Shown: positions 25,201-36,700 of the stretch, piece by piece
How the letters are laid out: every line of letters starts with the position of its first letter
Numbering within the stretch: the stretch's first letter is position 1
From: Nymphaea colorata
Taxonomy: Eukaryota; Streptophyta; Magnoliopsida; Nymphaeales; Nymphaeaceae
Reading direction: 5' to 3'
Length of the DNA: 64,000 nucleotides
Assembly: GCF_008831285.2 (NCBI RefSeq)
Contig: NC_045148.1
Span: 4,092,001-4,156,000 of the forward strand
Position numbers and translations under genes: made by a program
The notes under the pieces: generated by a model
Database searches by the model: none
What the model was told of the DNA's origin: nothing
What the model saw: the letters and a program-made list of their open reading frames with translations, nothing else

Positions 25201-26882
25201 TCACACACCATGGTAGCTTGTCTCATGGTCCTGCTAATGCATCTCTTAATCTGTTTGTGCAGTTGAAAGGCATCCCAATCATGTGATATCTAACAGGAAT
25301 GCAGAAAATTTTAAAACAAAAAATCACACACCATGGTAGATTGTCTCGTAATCCTGCTTCCAGCAGCCCTCTTAATTGTTAAACTATCGGAAAGAAACAA
25401 AAAGGAAAAAAAAAGCAAATGTCAACATCCCCTAAATGTGTAAAATTTTATGTTGAAAAAAATGTTTAGCCACCAGAAGGTTTTCAAGAAGCACTACCTT
25501 CTCAAAGAAAGCCTATCTCCTTTCTCGACCCTGCAAAATGTAAGGGTTCAAACTGTCAGGAGCAAAAAAATGAAGAGAAATGGTAAATCTGAATTGGAGA
25601 TGATCTCTTTGTCTACAAGTAAATGATATTTTATTCAGTCAACATTCCTCGATAATTGATACCTTCTTGCTGTTAGAGCATGCCCCTTTCCTGTTTGAGT
25701 GACCCTATGGTAGTATGGTGAACATGAAACGAAAGAACCAAGTTAAATTCACGACCAATCTTAGAATGTGCAAGCACGTTTCAGCGAGTTCACAATCAAA
25801 TAAACATAAGAACATAGACAAAGAGAAAATAAGAGGATAAAGAACCGAAGGAAAGAAAAGGAAGTATGTTAAATAGCCATGAAGAAGAGCTTGTTCAAAT
25901 AACTGCTTGTGTTAGGCTTACTTAGTAGGCAGAGAACTATCCCTCTTTCTGCCCTTGTTTTGACAGTCATTGACATTGCTAACGTCGGCCAATGCTTTTC
26001 TTCCAACTTTGCCTATACAATTCACCAAATCATTGATTATTTATGTTTCATAACCAAAATCCAGATCCATAAAATAGATTATGTGAATCACCTAACCTTT
26101 CTCAAAAGATATGTCGCTCTTTCCCACATTTCTTTCAGTAGAACCAATTTGCTTCTAAACCAATAAAATAAGCAGAAAAATTAAACCCCTCAATTTCTAT
26201 CCGAATTTTTGAAAAAATAAATGGAAAACACAGCAATAGAAGAATACAGGAAATTCACCTTCAACATGCTCAGTCTATTAGACGTAGAAACCATCGCAGT
26301 TTTGTTAGCTTTACAACTGAATTCATGAAACCAGAAATTACAAAACTATCTACATTAACAAGTGAAAGAAAACAGTTTCTGAAACCAACTTTACCCAAAT
26401 GACAAGCCCTCCCGAGTAGGTTGAGAAGCCACCGATTTACTACAACAGAAAATAACAACCGCCACCATCAAAACGACAAAATCTTTGAAAAAGGGGACTA
26501 AAGTGGAAAGCCTCAAACACTATGGCCCTAAGGAGAGTTTAGAATTTGGGTTTACCGCATGTTCACGGGAGGTTTCTTCACAGGTTTCCTGAAAAAGCAA
26601 TTTACAGAAATATCTCAAGTAACACTAATTTAACCACCAACCAAACTGAGAAAAATGAACCGAAAATGAAAGAAAGTATGAACCAGTGTAAAATTACCCT
26701 AAATCAATGGCCAGAGATCTCCTACGAGGACCCTTCTTCTCATCATCATTGTCTTGATAAATCTTCAAACATGCTGCAACGTTTCCCTCTATTTGAGAGA
26801 AATATAGCCACAACCAAATTGAATGAAAATAATGAAAGTAAGAAAAACAAATTCAGAAAGGAAACATACTGCTCCTCGCCAT
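19240..26882 (-). CDS. CYCB3: B3-type cyclin
   Basis: Mitotic/meiotic cyclin that activates CDKs. Exons in order: 26870-26882, 26698-26788, 26556-26588, 26395-26439, 26259-26274, 26097-26154, 25922-26012, 25663-25704, 25498-25530, 25332-25368 (or 25209-25242), 21181-21483, 20996-21085, 20041-20292, 19893-19952, 19718-19816, 19459-19637 and 19240-19384 (stop 19240-19242). All are GT-AG and in phase, giving about 528 residues. Seen: a destruction box RKALADVSN at 90-98; the linker RRSFTSMLMARSE; cyclin box N with MRAILINWLIEVH and DRFLSANVIKKNDMQLVG; SKYEDFWHPK; cyclin C with LNAPTPYVFMRRFLKAAQ, ELCQTAYEALK and CASSIYLARCTL. The YQFYWT, SKYEDFWHPK, LKFKASLLCAS and final INRLPAVLS blocks point to B3 rather than B1/B2. 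Short exons 1-10 were placed by phase and splice sites, so residues 1-150 are less certain than the rest. The intron 21484-25331 is about 3.85 kb. Confidence 0.9.
20422..20441. repeat. (GA)n microsatellite in cyclin intron
   Basis: About ten perfect AG/GA repeats within the intron 20293-20995. Confidence 0.9.
21689..22565. mobile_element. Possible MITE in CYCB3 intron (GTTTGGATGA family)
   Basis: The left end GGGTGTTTGGATGACAC is matched imperfectly (13 of 17 by eye) by the inverted right end at 22547-22563, GTGTCATCTACATGCCC. The interior has many AAAACCTGGTTTT-like fold-back words. A related left end, GTGTTTGGATGATGC, occurs at 49868. No target duplication was confirmed and another element lies inside it, so the outer limits are tentative. 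Confidence 0.35.
22053..22351. mobile_element. Mutator-like MITE with ~60-bp inverted repeats
   Basis: The left arm from 22053 (GACCCTCATATGCCA ... GTTTGAGTCATTGATTTTAA) and the inverted right arm ending 22351 (GACCTTCATATGCCA ... GTTTGGACCGTTGGTTTTAA) match over about 60 bp with scattered substitutions. Long terminal inverted repeats and no coding capacity suggest a Mutator-type non-autonomous element. A 9-bp target duplication was looked for and not clearly seen. It sits in the 3.85-kb CYCB3 intron. Confidence 0.65.
25209..25368 (-). repeat. Tandemly duplicated CYCB3 microexon
   Basis: Two copies (25332-25368 and 25209-25242) of a small exon share the upstream string ATTAAGAG, the string AGCAGG, the 3' part GAGACAA-CTACCATG and the donor GTGTGTGAT. 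They encode RAAGSRITRQSTM and RCISRTMRQATM when joined to the preceding AG. Both enter in phase 2 and leave in phase 0 and differ by one codon in length, so either could be spliced between exon 9 and exon 11. The second copy could also follow the first in frame with an acceptor two bases upstream. Confidence 0.6.
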
Positions 26883-27109
26883 CCTCCTCGCAATCTCTGA
26901 TATCGTGGGAGAATGTGATGAAGGCAGACGACGGACCCTCTCCCTCTCCCTCCCTCTCCCTCTCTCTCCCAACCCCCACCCTTTTTCGAACTCAGAAGGG
27001 GGAACCAGCGAATACTCCAATTATTTGAATCGTAAGGAGAAAATTAACAAAGACCCACTGAGCTTAACGTATTTGCAAAATGACTGTCGGTGGGATGTGC
27101 TAAATGACC
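26883..27109 (-). promoter_or_regulatory. CYCB3 5' leader and presumed promoter
   Basis: On the minus strand, a GA/GGGA-rich purine tract (26937-26972) precedes the ATG, as in many plant 5' UTRs. No M-phase-specific activator (AACGG-core) motif was seen close to the start. Assignment is by position. Confidence 0.35.
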
Positions 27110-27250
27110 ATTCGGGTTTGACGCGCATCGAACCTAGCAGGTTTAGGGTTTGATTACAATTGATAACTTTTTTTTTAGTAAATTCGGGTTCGACGCGCAT
27201 CGAGCCTAGCAGGCTTAGGGTTTGATGACAACCGATAATTTTTTTTAATA
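27110..27250. repeat. ~72-bp tandem duplication upstream of CYCB3
   Basis: The block starting ATTCGGGTTTGACGCGCATC at 27110 recurs at 27182 as ATTCGGGTTCGACGCGCATC. Both continue CCTAGCAGG(T/C)TTAGGGTTTGAT and end in a T/A-rich run. The copies differ by roughly ten substitutions or small gaps. Confidence 0.85.
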
Positions 27251-28149
27251 ATTAAATGTGAGTAGTTATCCGGCCTTGTTTACCTAGCAGTTGTTCGGAG
27301 CATCTTTTCAGTTTTGGGAAGATTAGAAGTGAAGGATAGTGGCTACCGTCTGGTAAAGTGTGACTAGTCCAGTTGGATTAGACGCCAAAATCTGGCTATT
27401 TATCCGGTGATCTGGGGAGCAAACCCTGTACCAACCATATTCTGTCCAAGTTTAGTGTGAAACGGAGTTCGATTGGCGTAACAAAGATCAAATCTTATCT
27501 TCTTCAGCGTGCGTTTTACTGTTTCTGTGAAACCAGAAACTGTGTCAGATTCCCTGTGTCAGATTCCGACGGCTGGCGCTGTCAGCTTCGGTGTCAAAAA
27601 AGGTCAAACATCGGCTCATTGGAAGTGCCTGCATGTAAGGAACCTCCACACAAAATTTCAGAATTTTTAGAGTAACGGTTTGAAAGATATGAATTTTTGA
27701 GTGACTCCCTATCGCTGGAGGGTGTCCAGCGGCGGCTGAGGAACAAGCAGCAGACTGGGCGACCCAGGGCCAAACGTGACTTTCTTTGGGGCGCGAATTT
27801 TATTGGAGCTGAGTTAGAAGTTAAGCTTGGTGGTGTTGGATTCCTTGCGTGTCTAGTATTTTCCTACCAAGTTTCATAATTTTTGGAGTTCAGTTATTGA
27901 AATTACAAGCGGTGCCAGAAAAACTCCATGCGACTAATACTGTGACAGTGTTTCCTTGGCTTTGGGAATGTCGGATTGGGAAGATTGTGATGTAGAGGTT
28001 GAATCCTCTTGCGGGTACAACAGGATTGGAGAAAGATCCTACGAGGAGTATGCGCAATACTCTAACAGTGAGACCTACGGTCGATCATGAGAAGAGCAGT
28101 ATGAAGAATGGGATGATGGCTATAGGGAACGATTCTTAGATGGAAACAG
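27251..28149 (+). other. Spacer with possible retroelement relic
   Basis: An open frame from 27968 begins MSDWEDCDVEVESS, reads for about 40 codons to a stop at 28088-28090 and continues open afterwards (acidic, tyrosine-rich). It may be a degraded Ty3/gypsy gag region, but no zinc knuckle or LTR is visible. Nothing else recognisable is present. Confidence 0.25.
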
Positions 28150-28520
28150 GTCAGATTTGAATTAGTCATATTCTTAACCATATTCCCTTGTTTAGACGTT
28201 CACGGTTCACATATTTGAATTCAAATTTGAATGAAGGAAAGTCTTTTATACCATATTCAAATCCACATATGCATTCACAATCCAAATCTGATTTTTAAAT
28301 TAACATTAATATGTATCAAAATGCATGGGCATTAGTCATTAGACATATGATGTTTATATAAAAATAAATCCTATCCGAATCCAAATTCAAATCTGCTTGG
28401 TATTATTTGAATGTGAATTTGAATTACTATCATTTCTTAGATCTGAATCTCATCCGATTTCTTAATTGGATGTCAGTTTTTGTGAAGTAGTTCGGTCATA
28501 TATCAAATCCAAATGGGATA
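28150..28520. repeat. Degenerate element rich in ATTTGAATTC/GATCCGAATC words
   Basis: Repeated words such as AATTCAAATTTGAATG, CCAAATCTGAT and CCGAATCC end near TATTGACATCTCTAAATG. The same word set and a GACATC(C/T)C end recur at 34360, 38130 and 41033, indicating a dispersed family. Confidence 0.45.
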
Positions 28521-28959
28521 TATTGACATCTCTAAATGCAAAATGCAAGTCGAACTTACTGATCACCCATACCACGCAATGATCTACTTAGAATTGTGTG
28601 ATTTGAAAATTGCCAAGCACCCATGCTTAATGGTTTTAAAGAAATTTTAGTAGATAAATTTTCACTTCTTAGTACGATGGAGCCATAGATAAGAGCCCGT
28701 CAACTGAGCCTGTTAATGTATTTTCACTTTCACTACTTCACATGTGTAGTCAAACGATGACACATAAATGAGAATGATGTCTATGGATCAGATTCAAATC
28801 CGAATCAGATGAACTCTTCACCATAGATCTCCTATTTTCAGATGTTCGCATTTTCATATTTGTATACCAAAGAAGAAAAATTCATACTTTATTTGAACCC
28901 AAATTTTAAATTCACAACCAGTGTTGTTAACAATGTTATCAAAAGTGTATGCCTCGACG

Positions 28960-29045
28960 CGTTCCATTGAAGTGCAACTGGACTAGAGGCATGTGCATCA
29001 CTAGGGTGAGGCGCACGCCTCACCATGGTTCGGGCATCGTGCCTG
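28960..29045. repeat. GAGGCGCACGCCTC-type repeat fragment
   Basis: Short GC-rich fragment with inverted words GCCTCGACGCG and GAGGCGCACGCCTCAC in otherwise AT-rich DNA. Probably a piece of a dispersed plant repeat; boundaries not defined. Confidence 0.35.
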
Positions 29046-29473
29046 AGGCTTATGTATTTTTACCAAAGTCCAAAATCCAATTTTATTTTTAGTTTTGGAC
29101 CAAGCCTTGGACATTGATTAAAACTCAAAGTCCAATACCTGCCGGTATTATTATTAATGAAATTATTATTATTAACAATAAAACTAATTAATATTGTAGA
29201 GTTACACGGACCACATATTAAATTAATAACTATTCTTTCTTCTGGACCTCCCCATCCTTTCTTATAGCTAGTAGAAAGCTTATGACTTCTTCATCTTCAA
29301 CATAAGACTAAACTATAAACAAGGAGTGTCATCTTTTTTCAGTGTTTAGTTATATATATGAAGAAAGAGTGTAAGGTTGTGACCCTTGAAGGGATATATA
29401 TAAGAGGATGAGAAAGTCATCAAACCTTTGTCCTGAAGAGCCAATGATAGGATCAAGTTCTTGCGGCCAAGTG

Positions 29474-29873
29474 TAATGACTCGATCCACACTCTAGTTCG
29501 GATCTTTGGTCCAGTAGGTCGACCTGCCTCCAAGCACAACTAACTACTTTAACAATTTCCTTTATAAGCCATTGCAAATCTCTCACAATTTTTAATACTG
29601 GATTAAACTTTGGGGTGTTACAATCTACCCTCATTAATGCGACCTCAGGTCCAAGTGTTGAACCTACTTTTGATAGCATTGTAATGTCTTGACCCACTCT
29701 CAAGACAGAGCTTGGGCCCTTGGTCTAGTGGATCCCAACCCACTCTAGCAGTTTCAGTTTCATTACAAAAAAAGTTAAGATTCAAGACAACTAACTACTT
29801 TAACAACTCCCTTTATAATCCATTGAAAATTTCTCATAATCTTCAATACGAAACTAAATTTTGAGGTGTTACA
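29474..29873. repeat. ~208-bp direct duplication
   Basis: Unit 1 (29474-29681) and unit 2 (29682-29873) both begin TAATG-CT-GA, share AACTAACTACTTTAACAA, CCTTTATAA-CCATTG and end in GGGGTGTTACA / GAGGTGTTACA. They are diverged (many substitutions). No open frame is shared. Confidence 0.7.
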
Positions 29874-29989
29874 CCAAGCCCTACCGAACCCAATTCCAAG
29901 TATAAGGTACTTAATATAAGAAATTTGATTGCCCCTGCAAATTATCCAATCAGATATTTAGTTAAAACAAATCCAAATCTGATCAGATT

Positions 29990-30985
29990 TTGTTTCCACA
30001 AGGTAGAGTTGGTCTTCGGAGCATGGTGGATGTTAGCAGGGCTAACCTCTGCTTTTTTTGGGAAGCTATCACACAGGATTCCCTCTGGGCTGATCTTGTC
30101 AAGGCTTAGTATTTGACCAAAATGAGCTTGTGGCATTATAAACTTTGTGGGAGCAAATCGGTCTCATATAAGAGCTTGATCAAATCTTTACAATCAATTG
30201 AATCTCAAGTTCATTGAAGGGTCAATAATGGCTCAAGAGTCAAATTTTGGCGGAACCGGTGAAATGGCGTCATTATTGCTAGAATCATCCCACCAGACCA
30301 ATGGCCATTAGAGACACCATGAATTGCACTATTAAGGAGCTTCTTGCTTATGAGGACACCTATGTCCAAACTTTCTTAGACTTTATGAGCATTCTGATGC
30401 AATTTCCAATGCTTGATGATAGCATGCAAGACATACTCGAATGGGTGGATTGTGGTTCTCGTCTGATGTCGTGACACCATATTTGGGATACGTTACGAGC
30501 CAGTAGTCCAATTCAGCAATGGAGGAATTTTATTTGGAAAGTTGGAGCCCGTCCCCATGCTGCGTGGACAACCTTCTTGGCAGCAGAAGGCCATCTCCAA
30601 GTTGACGCTAGAGCCCAAAAGCACGGTCTTCATCTTGCTTCAAGATGTTATATCCGCAAATGGGCTCAAAAAGATATCAACCATGTTTTCCTTCATTGCA
30701 AAGAAGCTAGAAGCTTGTGAGAGTTAGTTATTAGGAAGTTTGGACAACTCAATTTCCATCGAACAATTGTCAAGGATGCTCTCGTCTAGTGAAGCTCCCG
30801 CAAGTTTGAAAATAAGATCCTTTTCAAGTGCTGGAAGGACCTACTGCATATAACCCTCCGGCATATCCAGAATTGGCACAATAGCTGCAACCATGAGAAA
30901 AAACCTACTAGGGGATCCAGTGAGATTTTATTGTCTCAAGAGAGTGGAAGCAGAGTGACAAACATGCTATCCAAACATTATTAGA
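29990..30985 (+). pseudogene. LINE (non-LTR retrotransposon) ORF2 C-terminal remnant
   Basis: Broken plus-strand frames resemble the end of plant LINE reverse-transcriptase proteins. One segment near 30025-30150 reads RANLCFFWEAITQDSLWADL. Another, 30520-30720, reads as a zinc-binding reverse transcriptase domain (RNFIWKVGARPHAAWTTFL, then CYIRKWAQKDINHVFLHC with a Cys-His-Cys pattern). In-frame stops and frameshifts are frequent. No promoter half, endonuclease domain or poly(A)-flanked duplication was found. Confidence 0.65.
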
Positions 30986-31530
30986 GGTGTAGTTGCCATG
31001 GGGTTCTTGGAGGTGGGATCATGGCACTTACCACAACATCCACATTGCATAGTGCCTTAATAAGAACAACATAGATATGGCAACTCTAGTTAGGGAGAGT
31101 AGTGGGCATTACATATTTGGCATAGTTTGTTGGAGAATGGAGGCAAAGCTACTCATGAAGTCCAGAAAACAGAAAGGTATGTCGGTGTTATTAAGGTGAT
31201 ATGTAACAATGGGAGTTGGATCAGTTGTTGTTGCAAATGCTTGAGAGAAGATACCACTCAACAGGTTTTGGGAGGTTTTGTAAGTGTTCTGCAAAAGAAC
31301 CTGGTTTTTTGTAGATGACCCAGCACGAGAGGTGTTCCATTTGCTCAAAAGAGTTGACAGAACCACTGTCTGCAAAAGTATATCATTAGCCTTTCTGAAA
31401 CCATACAAGGATATTTTGCAAATATTTACGATCCCATCGATCCTAGTTTTGTTGTAATTACTCTCGCATTTTTTGTCAATAAATTCTGGGGCAATCCCCA
31501 GCATCAGTTCTCCGAAATAACTTTCCATTT
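30986..31530 (+). other. Probable downstream LINE tail or unrelated spacer
   Basis: The sequence after the LINE remnant has a 139-codon minus-strand open frame (31109-31528) with no recognised motif, and a plus strand ending TTTTTTGTCAATAAATTCTGG that could be the element's 3' tail. Assignment is weak. Confidence 0.25.
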
Positions 31531-32183
31531 ATTTTTTGGTTATTTTCATTGGACTATCTTGTCTTCTATCTCATAAATACTTTACTTAGTATAATATGTA
31601 GAGTTCAATTTTTATATTTCTAGACATTGGATTCATGAACTTGATCCATTGTCCAATTGAGATCCACAATACATCTTCTATTTTGGATCAAACCCTCCAA
31701 CTCACTTCCTTTCAAACATATGTTGTCAAATCACCTTTAGGCTGGGATTTGGATTCTCTCAAGCTTTCATCCCTCTTCTATCTGAATCTAAGGTTCATCT
31801 TCCTATAGGGATCTACTGACCACCCAATAACCTAAATTTTGGATTCATATCAATTTTATTTACATTCAAATTCAAAGAATTTCAATGGTTTATCAAATTC
31901 AATGAAATACTATTGATTTGCATAATGAAATCCAACAAAATTTCAAATAATCTTAAGTCACTTTCAAAGAGATTTATATAACAAAAGAACAAACAAGGAA
32001 AAGATTTATAGGAGACGAAAAAATGCATATGTGCGAGGAGAAGCCAAGGGAAGAGTAGACCTGTAAGCTCCAAGAAACTTGTCGGCCAAAGGATGTTTGT
32101 TGATTTGACTTGGACTAGTACTGTTACTCAGGGCAAAAATAGAAAAAACTTCGATCCGATAATAGTGGGATATGTGAATGGTG
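31531..32183. other. Intergenic spacer
   Basis: AT-rich; no gene or bounded repeat recognised. Confidence 0.6.
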
Positions 32184-32198
32184 TTTTATTATTATTAA

Positions 32199-32232
<34 letters not shown>
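32184..32232. repeat. (ATT)n microsatellite
   Basis: About 15 ATT/TTA repeats with one interruption. Confidence 0.95.
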
Positions 32233-32719
32233 GAAAAGAAAGACATGTTAAACCTCCATACACTTTTGTTGGGACCCCAACAAAATGAAGTTGTAGAGTG
32301 TAAGAACTGTCAACTCCTCAATATTGTTCAGTCATGTTCAGTCACTTATTATGCATATGAATGCCCCAGCCCCGCCCCAACCCACACCTCCAAAAAAAAA
32401 AAAAAAAAAGAAGTGTTTGGACTGATACCCAACTATTGCTCGCTATTTGACCAATAAAACCCCTAGTTCCAGCATTGATGATCAAATTCTTATACAGCTC
32501 CTCCTTAAGAGGTCCATTTTTGTATAACATCTTCAAGTCTTTGGATGCAAATGTTATGCTCATCTTACGACTACGTTTAGAAATAAGTTTGAAAAAGAGA
32601 CATGAAATGTGTTTTTTCTTGTACTCTAGCAGAAAGACATGTTATAAATGCTTTAAACTAATATCAAAAAATTGTTTATCACTAATGATACAGAATTTTT
32701 TGAGCTAAAACTATGTTTG

Positions 32720-34200
32720 AAGAACCAATTCAAGGGGAGATGGGCATTCAACACCTTGTTGCTGAACTGCCTCTTTGCCATCTTCAACAGTGTCCCCACT
32801 GCAAGTTGTTCTCATGAAGAAGCCTTTATCTATACTGAATCCATCTAGCCTAATAATGGTGACTCGAACATTAGAACCGCTTGAACTATCCCAAAAGCAA
32901 GAAGATGAGCAACCCATAGGTGTTCCACCCATTCAATCAGACCACCAACCTGTACTTATTCACTACTACTACTTGACTGTCGAAAAAACCCATTCCATAG
33001 ATTAATATATGGCTTTTGGTAATTAATTGTCACAAAAACCTATGTCCAAAATAGAACCAAGATGTTATGAAGAGATAATTAAAGAGAAGAGGTGGAGAGA
33101 TGCAGTGCAAGACGAACTCTCTTCTCTCGAGAAGAACCAAACTTGGAACCTTGTGCCCCGTTCGAAAGAAAAGAAATACGTCGACTGCAAGTAGATATAC
33201 AAAATAAAGTACAAAAATGATGAATCTATAGAATGTTTGAAAGCTCACCATGGCCGCTAAAGGGTTCATTCTGACTCAAGGCATCGACTAGAATGAAACA
33301 TTCATGCCCATGGCCAAAATGAATAGTGTAAGAACTTTCCTTTTAGTGGCATCAAAAATTTATCATTCTACTTGTATATGCAGATAACATGACAATGACA
33401 AGTGTTGGTGTTGAGTTTATGTTGTGCATAAAAGATTACCAAACAAACAGTTTGAAATCAAGGATTTAAGTACATTGATATATTTCCTAGGCATAAAGGT
33501 TACTACCCAAACAAAGAAATCTTTATATGCCAACTGAAGTATGTGCTTAGATCTTTTCCAAGAGACAGGTTGTATGACTGTAAAAGCTGCAGGACAAACC
33601 ATTGGAACTAACTTGCAAATTTTAAAAGCAAAAAAGAGATGCGTGGAACGTGTTCAAAATTTTCGAAAGTTGTTGAGAAAAATTATTTGTTTGACTCTCA
33701 TTAGACTCGACATCACCTATCTTGTTCAAGCAGCGGATAGAATTTTGAAATACTTAAAGTGAACCCCAAGCAGTTGAATTTTAATGGAGAACAACTGGTC
33801 CTAGTAAAGTTACTGTGTACACTGATATAGACAGGGTTGAGGGCGTTAATCGTTAATGATAGGAAGTCCATATTGGATATTGCATATTTGTTTGAGGCAA
33901 CCTTATAACATGAAAAAGCAAAAAACAATCGGTGGTGGCTCAGTCAAATGTTGAAGCTTAATATAGAGACAGGTAGCCTGTACTTGAAAACTCATACGGG
34001 TAAAAGCTTTGTTAACAGACATGAATATTAAACTTACGGTGTATAGCTATAATTTATGTTCGAGCAAATCTAGTCTTTCAGGAGCACACCAAATATATAG
34101 AAGTTGGTTGTCATAATATAAGTGAAAACATGCAAGATGGAACTATTCAAACTCCTCATGTAAAAAAATGAATATGACTCGCCGATATTTTTATGAAGAC
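32720..34200 (+). pseudogene. Decayed Ty1/copia reverse transcriptase-RNase H remnant
   Basis: Plus-strand fragments in changing frames run in normal copia order. RT start: EEIIKEKRWRDAVQDELSSL and NQTWNLVPRSKEKKYVDCK, about 33070-33190. YVDD position replaced by LLVYADNMT at about 33364. KQFEIKDLSTLIYFLGIK near 33440-33500. An RT end block at 33541-33760 (LFQETGCMTVKAA ... LIRLDITYLVQAADRI). RNase H scraps at 33800-33960 (VTVYTDIDR). HTKYIEVGCHNISE near 34088. Many stops. No LTRs were identified, and it is clearly different from the copies at 55-64 kb. Confidence 0.7.
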
Positions 34201-34359
34201 CAAATAACAATTCATATCTACCAAGTTGATAGATTGACATATGTGCACCAACTTGAGGTGGAAACTGTTGCATGAATCATGGAGATCATTTTAACATTTT
34301 AACTTTCCAATATGTGATAGATCCTAATGTTGTCATTTTCTTGAACAATTGATGGGTAG

Positions 34360-34775
34360 GAATGAGACTAAACCGTTCCAAAAAATCAGATATTAATGTC
34401 TGCTTAAGAAATTGGATCAGATTTGAATTTAAGAAATGACATCCGATCATATTTGGATTTAGATATGCATAAATATGTTTATGAATGCGGATTTGGATTC
34501 AAAACTGGATTTCTTTATATATAAATATTCTATATCCAATGCTCTTACATTTTGAAAATCAGCCAGAGTCCGTTCAAAATTTGGATTTGGTTTTAAATAT
34601 GAACATAAAAATCAGATTTGCATCAGATTCAAATTGTGAAATCGGGTTTTGGATTTGGATTCAAATATGACTTTTCTTTGTTCGTATTCTAATTTGAATT
34701 TGAATATGCATATGTAAATCTCTAAAAAAGCAAATATGGACACTTTATCTGATTTGAATAAGGTCTGTTAACATC
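34360..34775. repeat. Degenerate GGATTTGGATTC-rich element
   Basis: Starts near GATGGGTAGGAATGAG and ends GTTAACATCCCTACTG, a possible weak inverted end pair. The interior is dominated by GATTTGGATTC, CAGATTTG and AATTTGAATTTG words shared with 28150, 38130 and 41033. Confidence 0.5.
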
Positions 34776-36499
34776 CCTACTGATTGGTCATACCAACCTG
34801 GAGCAGTGGGAATATTATTTACCAAGATTGCACTTCCTAAAATTGTGTTGTGCCAATCTCGGGTGATCTTCTTTACTCTTGATTATCAATGTAGTCCTTC
34901 CTTATTACTATCGTGGTGCATTTGCCTAAAGATACATGAATGAATGAGCTTGCCTAATACATGAGCTCCAGTTTTTATGGTTAGAATGCATGTAATATAG
35001 CCAAAGGTTACCAAACAAAAAAGGACACGTGGAATATATTATAGTGAAAGCTTGCCTAACAGAAATTATTTATACATAAATACAGATATAAAAGTATATC
35101 TGCTCATATTTAGTTAGGTTTTAAAAATGGAAATCACGTTTCATTTAGGAGACCAACACAAATATTCATAATATACCCCCGCCTGTAATTTTTTCACCTG
35201 AGCTCCAGTTTTTTCTTGGTAAATTAATGGACCATTTTTTTCAATATATTTTAAACTCTAAGTTAAAATCGATGTTATAAATAATCAACTATTCAATCCA
35301 ATTGGTAACAGTAAAATTCAGTGAATCGGCTATATAGATCCACATCACAATTGTCTTTGAGTCGATAGAATAAAAAAAATTCATCTTGTTTTTTCAAAAT
35401 CAAAGATAAAGAAATTAAATTTGAAAAAAAAATAAAAATAGATGGCTTCTTGCACCGATAAATTAGAACCATTGTCATGCCTATTCAATGAAAATGGGTT
35501 GATTCTGGATTTTGAGGACACTGGATAGAATATCAAAGGAATAACAGCAATGGTTGTTATTTTTGTGACAAAGATGCTAAACATTTCTTAACTTGAAGGA
35601 CAACGTTGGGGATAACATAAATTGACATAATTCAACCGATTTTCAAAACATTGTTTAAAAATATTAGTTACTATGAAAGAAATAATAGCAATATATGTTA
35701 GTTTTGCATGGAAGTTGAGAAACAATACTGTTTTACTTGAAACAATAATGCTGTGAGAACATAAATTTAATGGCATAATTCAACATGCCATTAAATTCAT
35801 GTGGAAATATAAAGGACATTAAGCAGAGAAATCTAAAGCCTTAAGATAAGATTATAGTGAAAAGTAGGCTCTTAAATGAAAATTCATGTTTTCAAAAGCA
35901 TATTAAAAAAAAAAAAAAAGAAACCCAAAGACTCAAGTTCAAACTCACCAAAAATTGAAATTAAAACCTCAAGGTGAATCTAGTAACTTAAAATTACCAA
36001 ATCACCTCTGATTATGAGGTTGATTTCCGTGTCACACCCATAACACAAAAATCCATGTTCCTCCAGTATAATTTGAGGTGACATTTTCATCATTTTTTAG
36101 GAATTTTTTTTACCAATACAACTTTTTGCCCCTTAGCCAGAAGGAACATTTTGATCATTATCAGCCCATAACACGTTATGCAGCATAATATTATAACCAG
36201 ATTGGTCAGACCACGTCTTTCTTCATGTTGTTATATTATTTTCTTTTTGTCCCGTTCATTTTTTGTAATAATTCCAAAAACTGTTGTTCCACCCTCCCTC
36301 ATTATCGCTTTCTCAAAAGTAAAAAATAAAATAAAATAAAATAAAAAACACCATTTCCTTTTTTTTCCTACCCATGAACAGTTTTTGTGCTGCTATAATA
36401 AAAAACATGAAGTTTTACCACTCACATGACCAAACAGCTAATTGAGGTGTTTTTTTGAGAGAAACAGGTTGTTTGTTATGTCCTTTTTTCACTTGTGAT
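34776..36499. other. Intergenic spacer
   Basis: AT-rich, with A-runs and an (AAAAT)n stretch at about 36323-36347. No gene recognised. Confidence 0.6.
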
Positions 36500-36700
36500 C
36501 AGGGGCGGAGGGAGTGGGGGGCCGCCTAGGCCGTGGCCGCACCTTAGTTAACTAAAAAAAATTACATTAAAATTTTTGAAAATCTTTAGTTGTGTAATGT
36601 ATTTTTTGTATTTTGATTTAGTTTGGCCCCACTCGAATAAATTCGTTGGACCGTTTGGTCTTTCTCTTAAAAAAAAAAAAAAATCCTGGCTCCACCACGG
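36500..36700. mobile_element. Possible hAT-type MITE
   Basis: Starts CAGGGGCGGAGGGAG, like the 11352 element, and ends CTGGCTCCACCACGG, a weak inverted match (about 8 of 12). The flanking octamers match only 5 of 8, so the target duplication is not convincing. Confidence 0.45.

Noticed and set aside
27672-27684. AACGG-core mitosis-specific activator site for CYCB3
   Set aside because: GTAACGGTTTG lies nearly 800 bp upstream in repeat-like DNA. A single match at that distance is not persuasive.
31109-31528. 139-codon minus-strand frame as a gene
   Set aside because: No recognisable domain or start context. It follows a decayed LINE and may be its non-coding tail.
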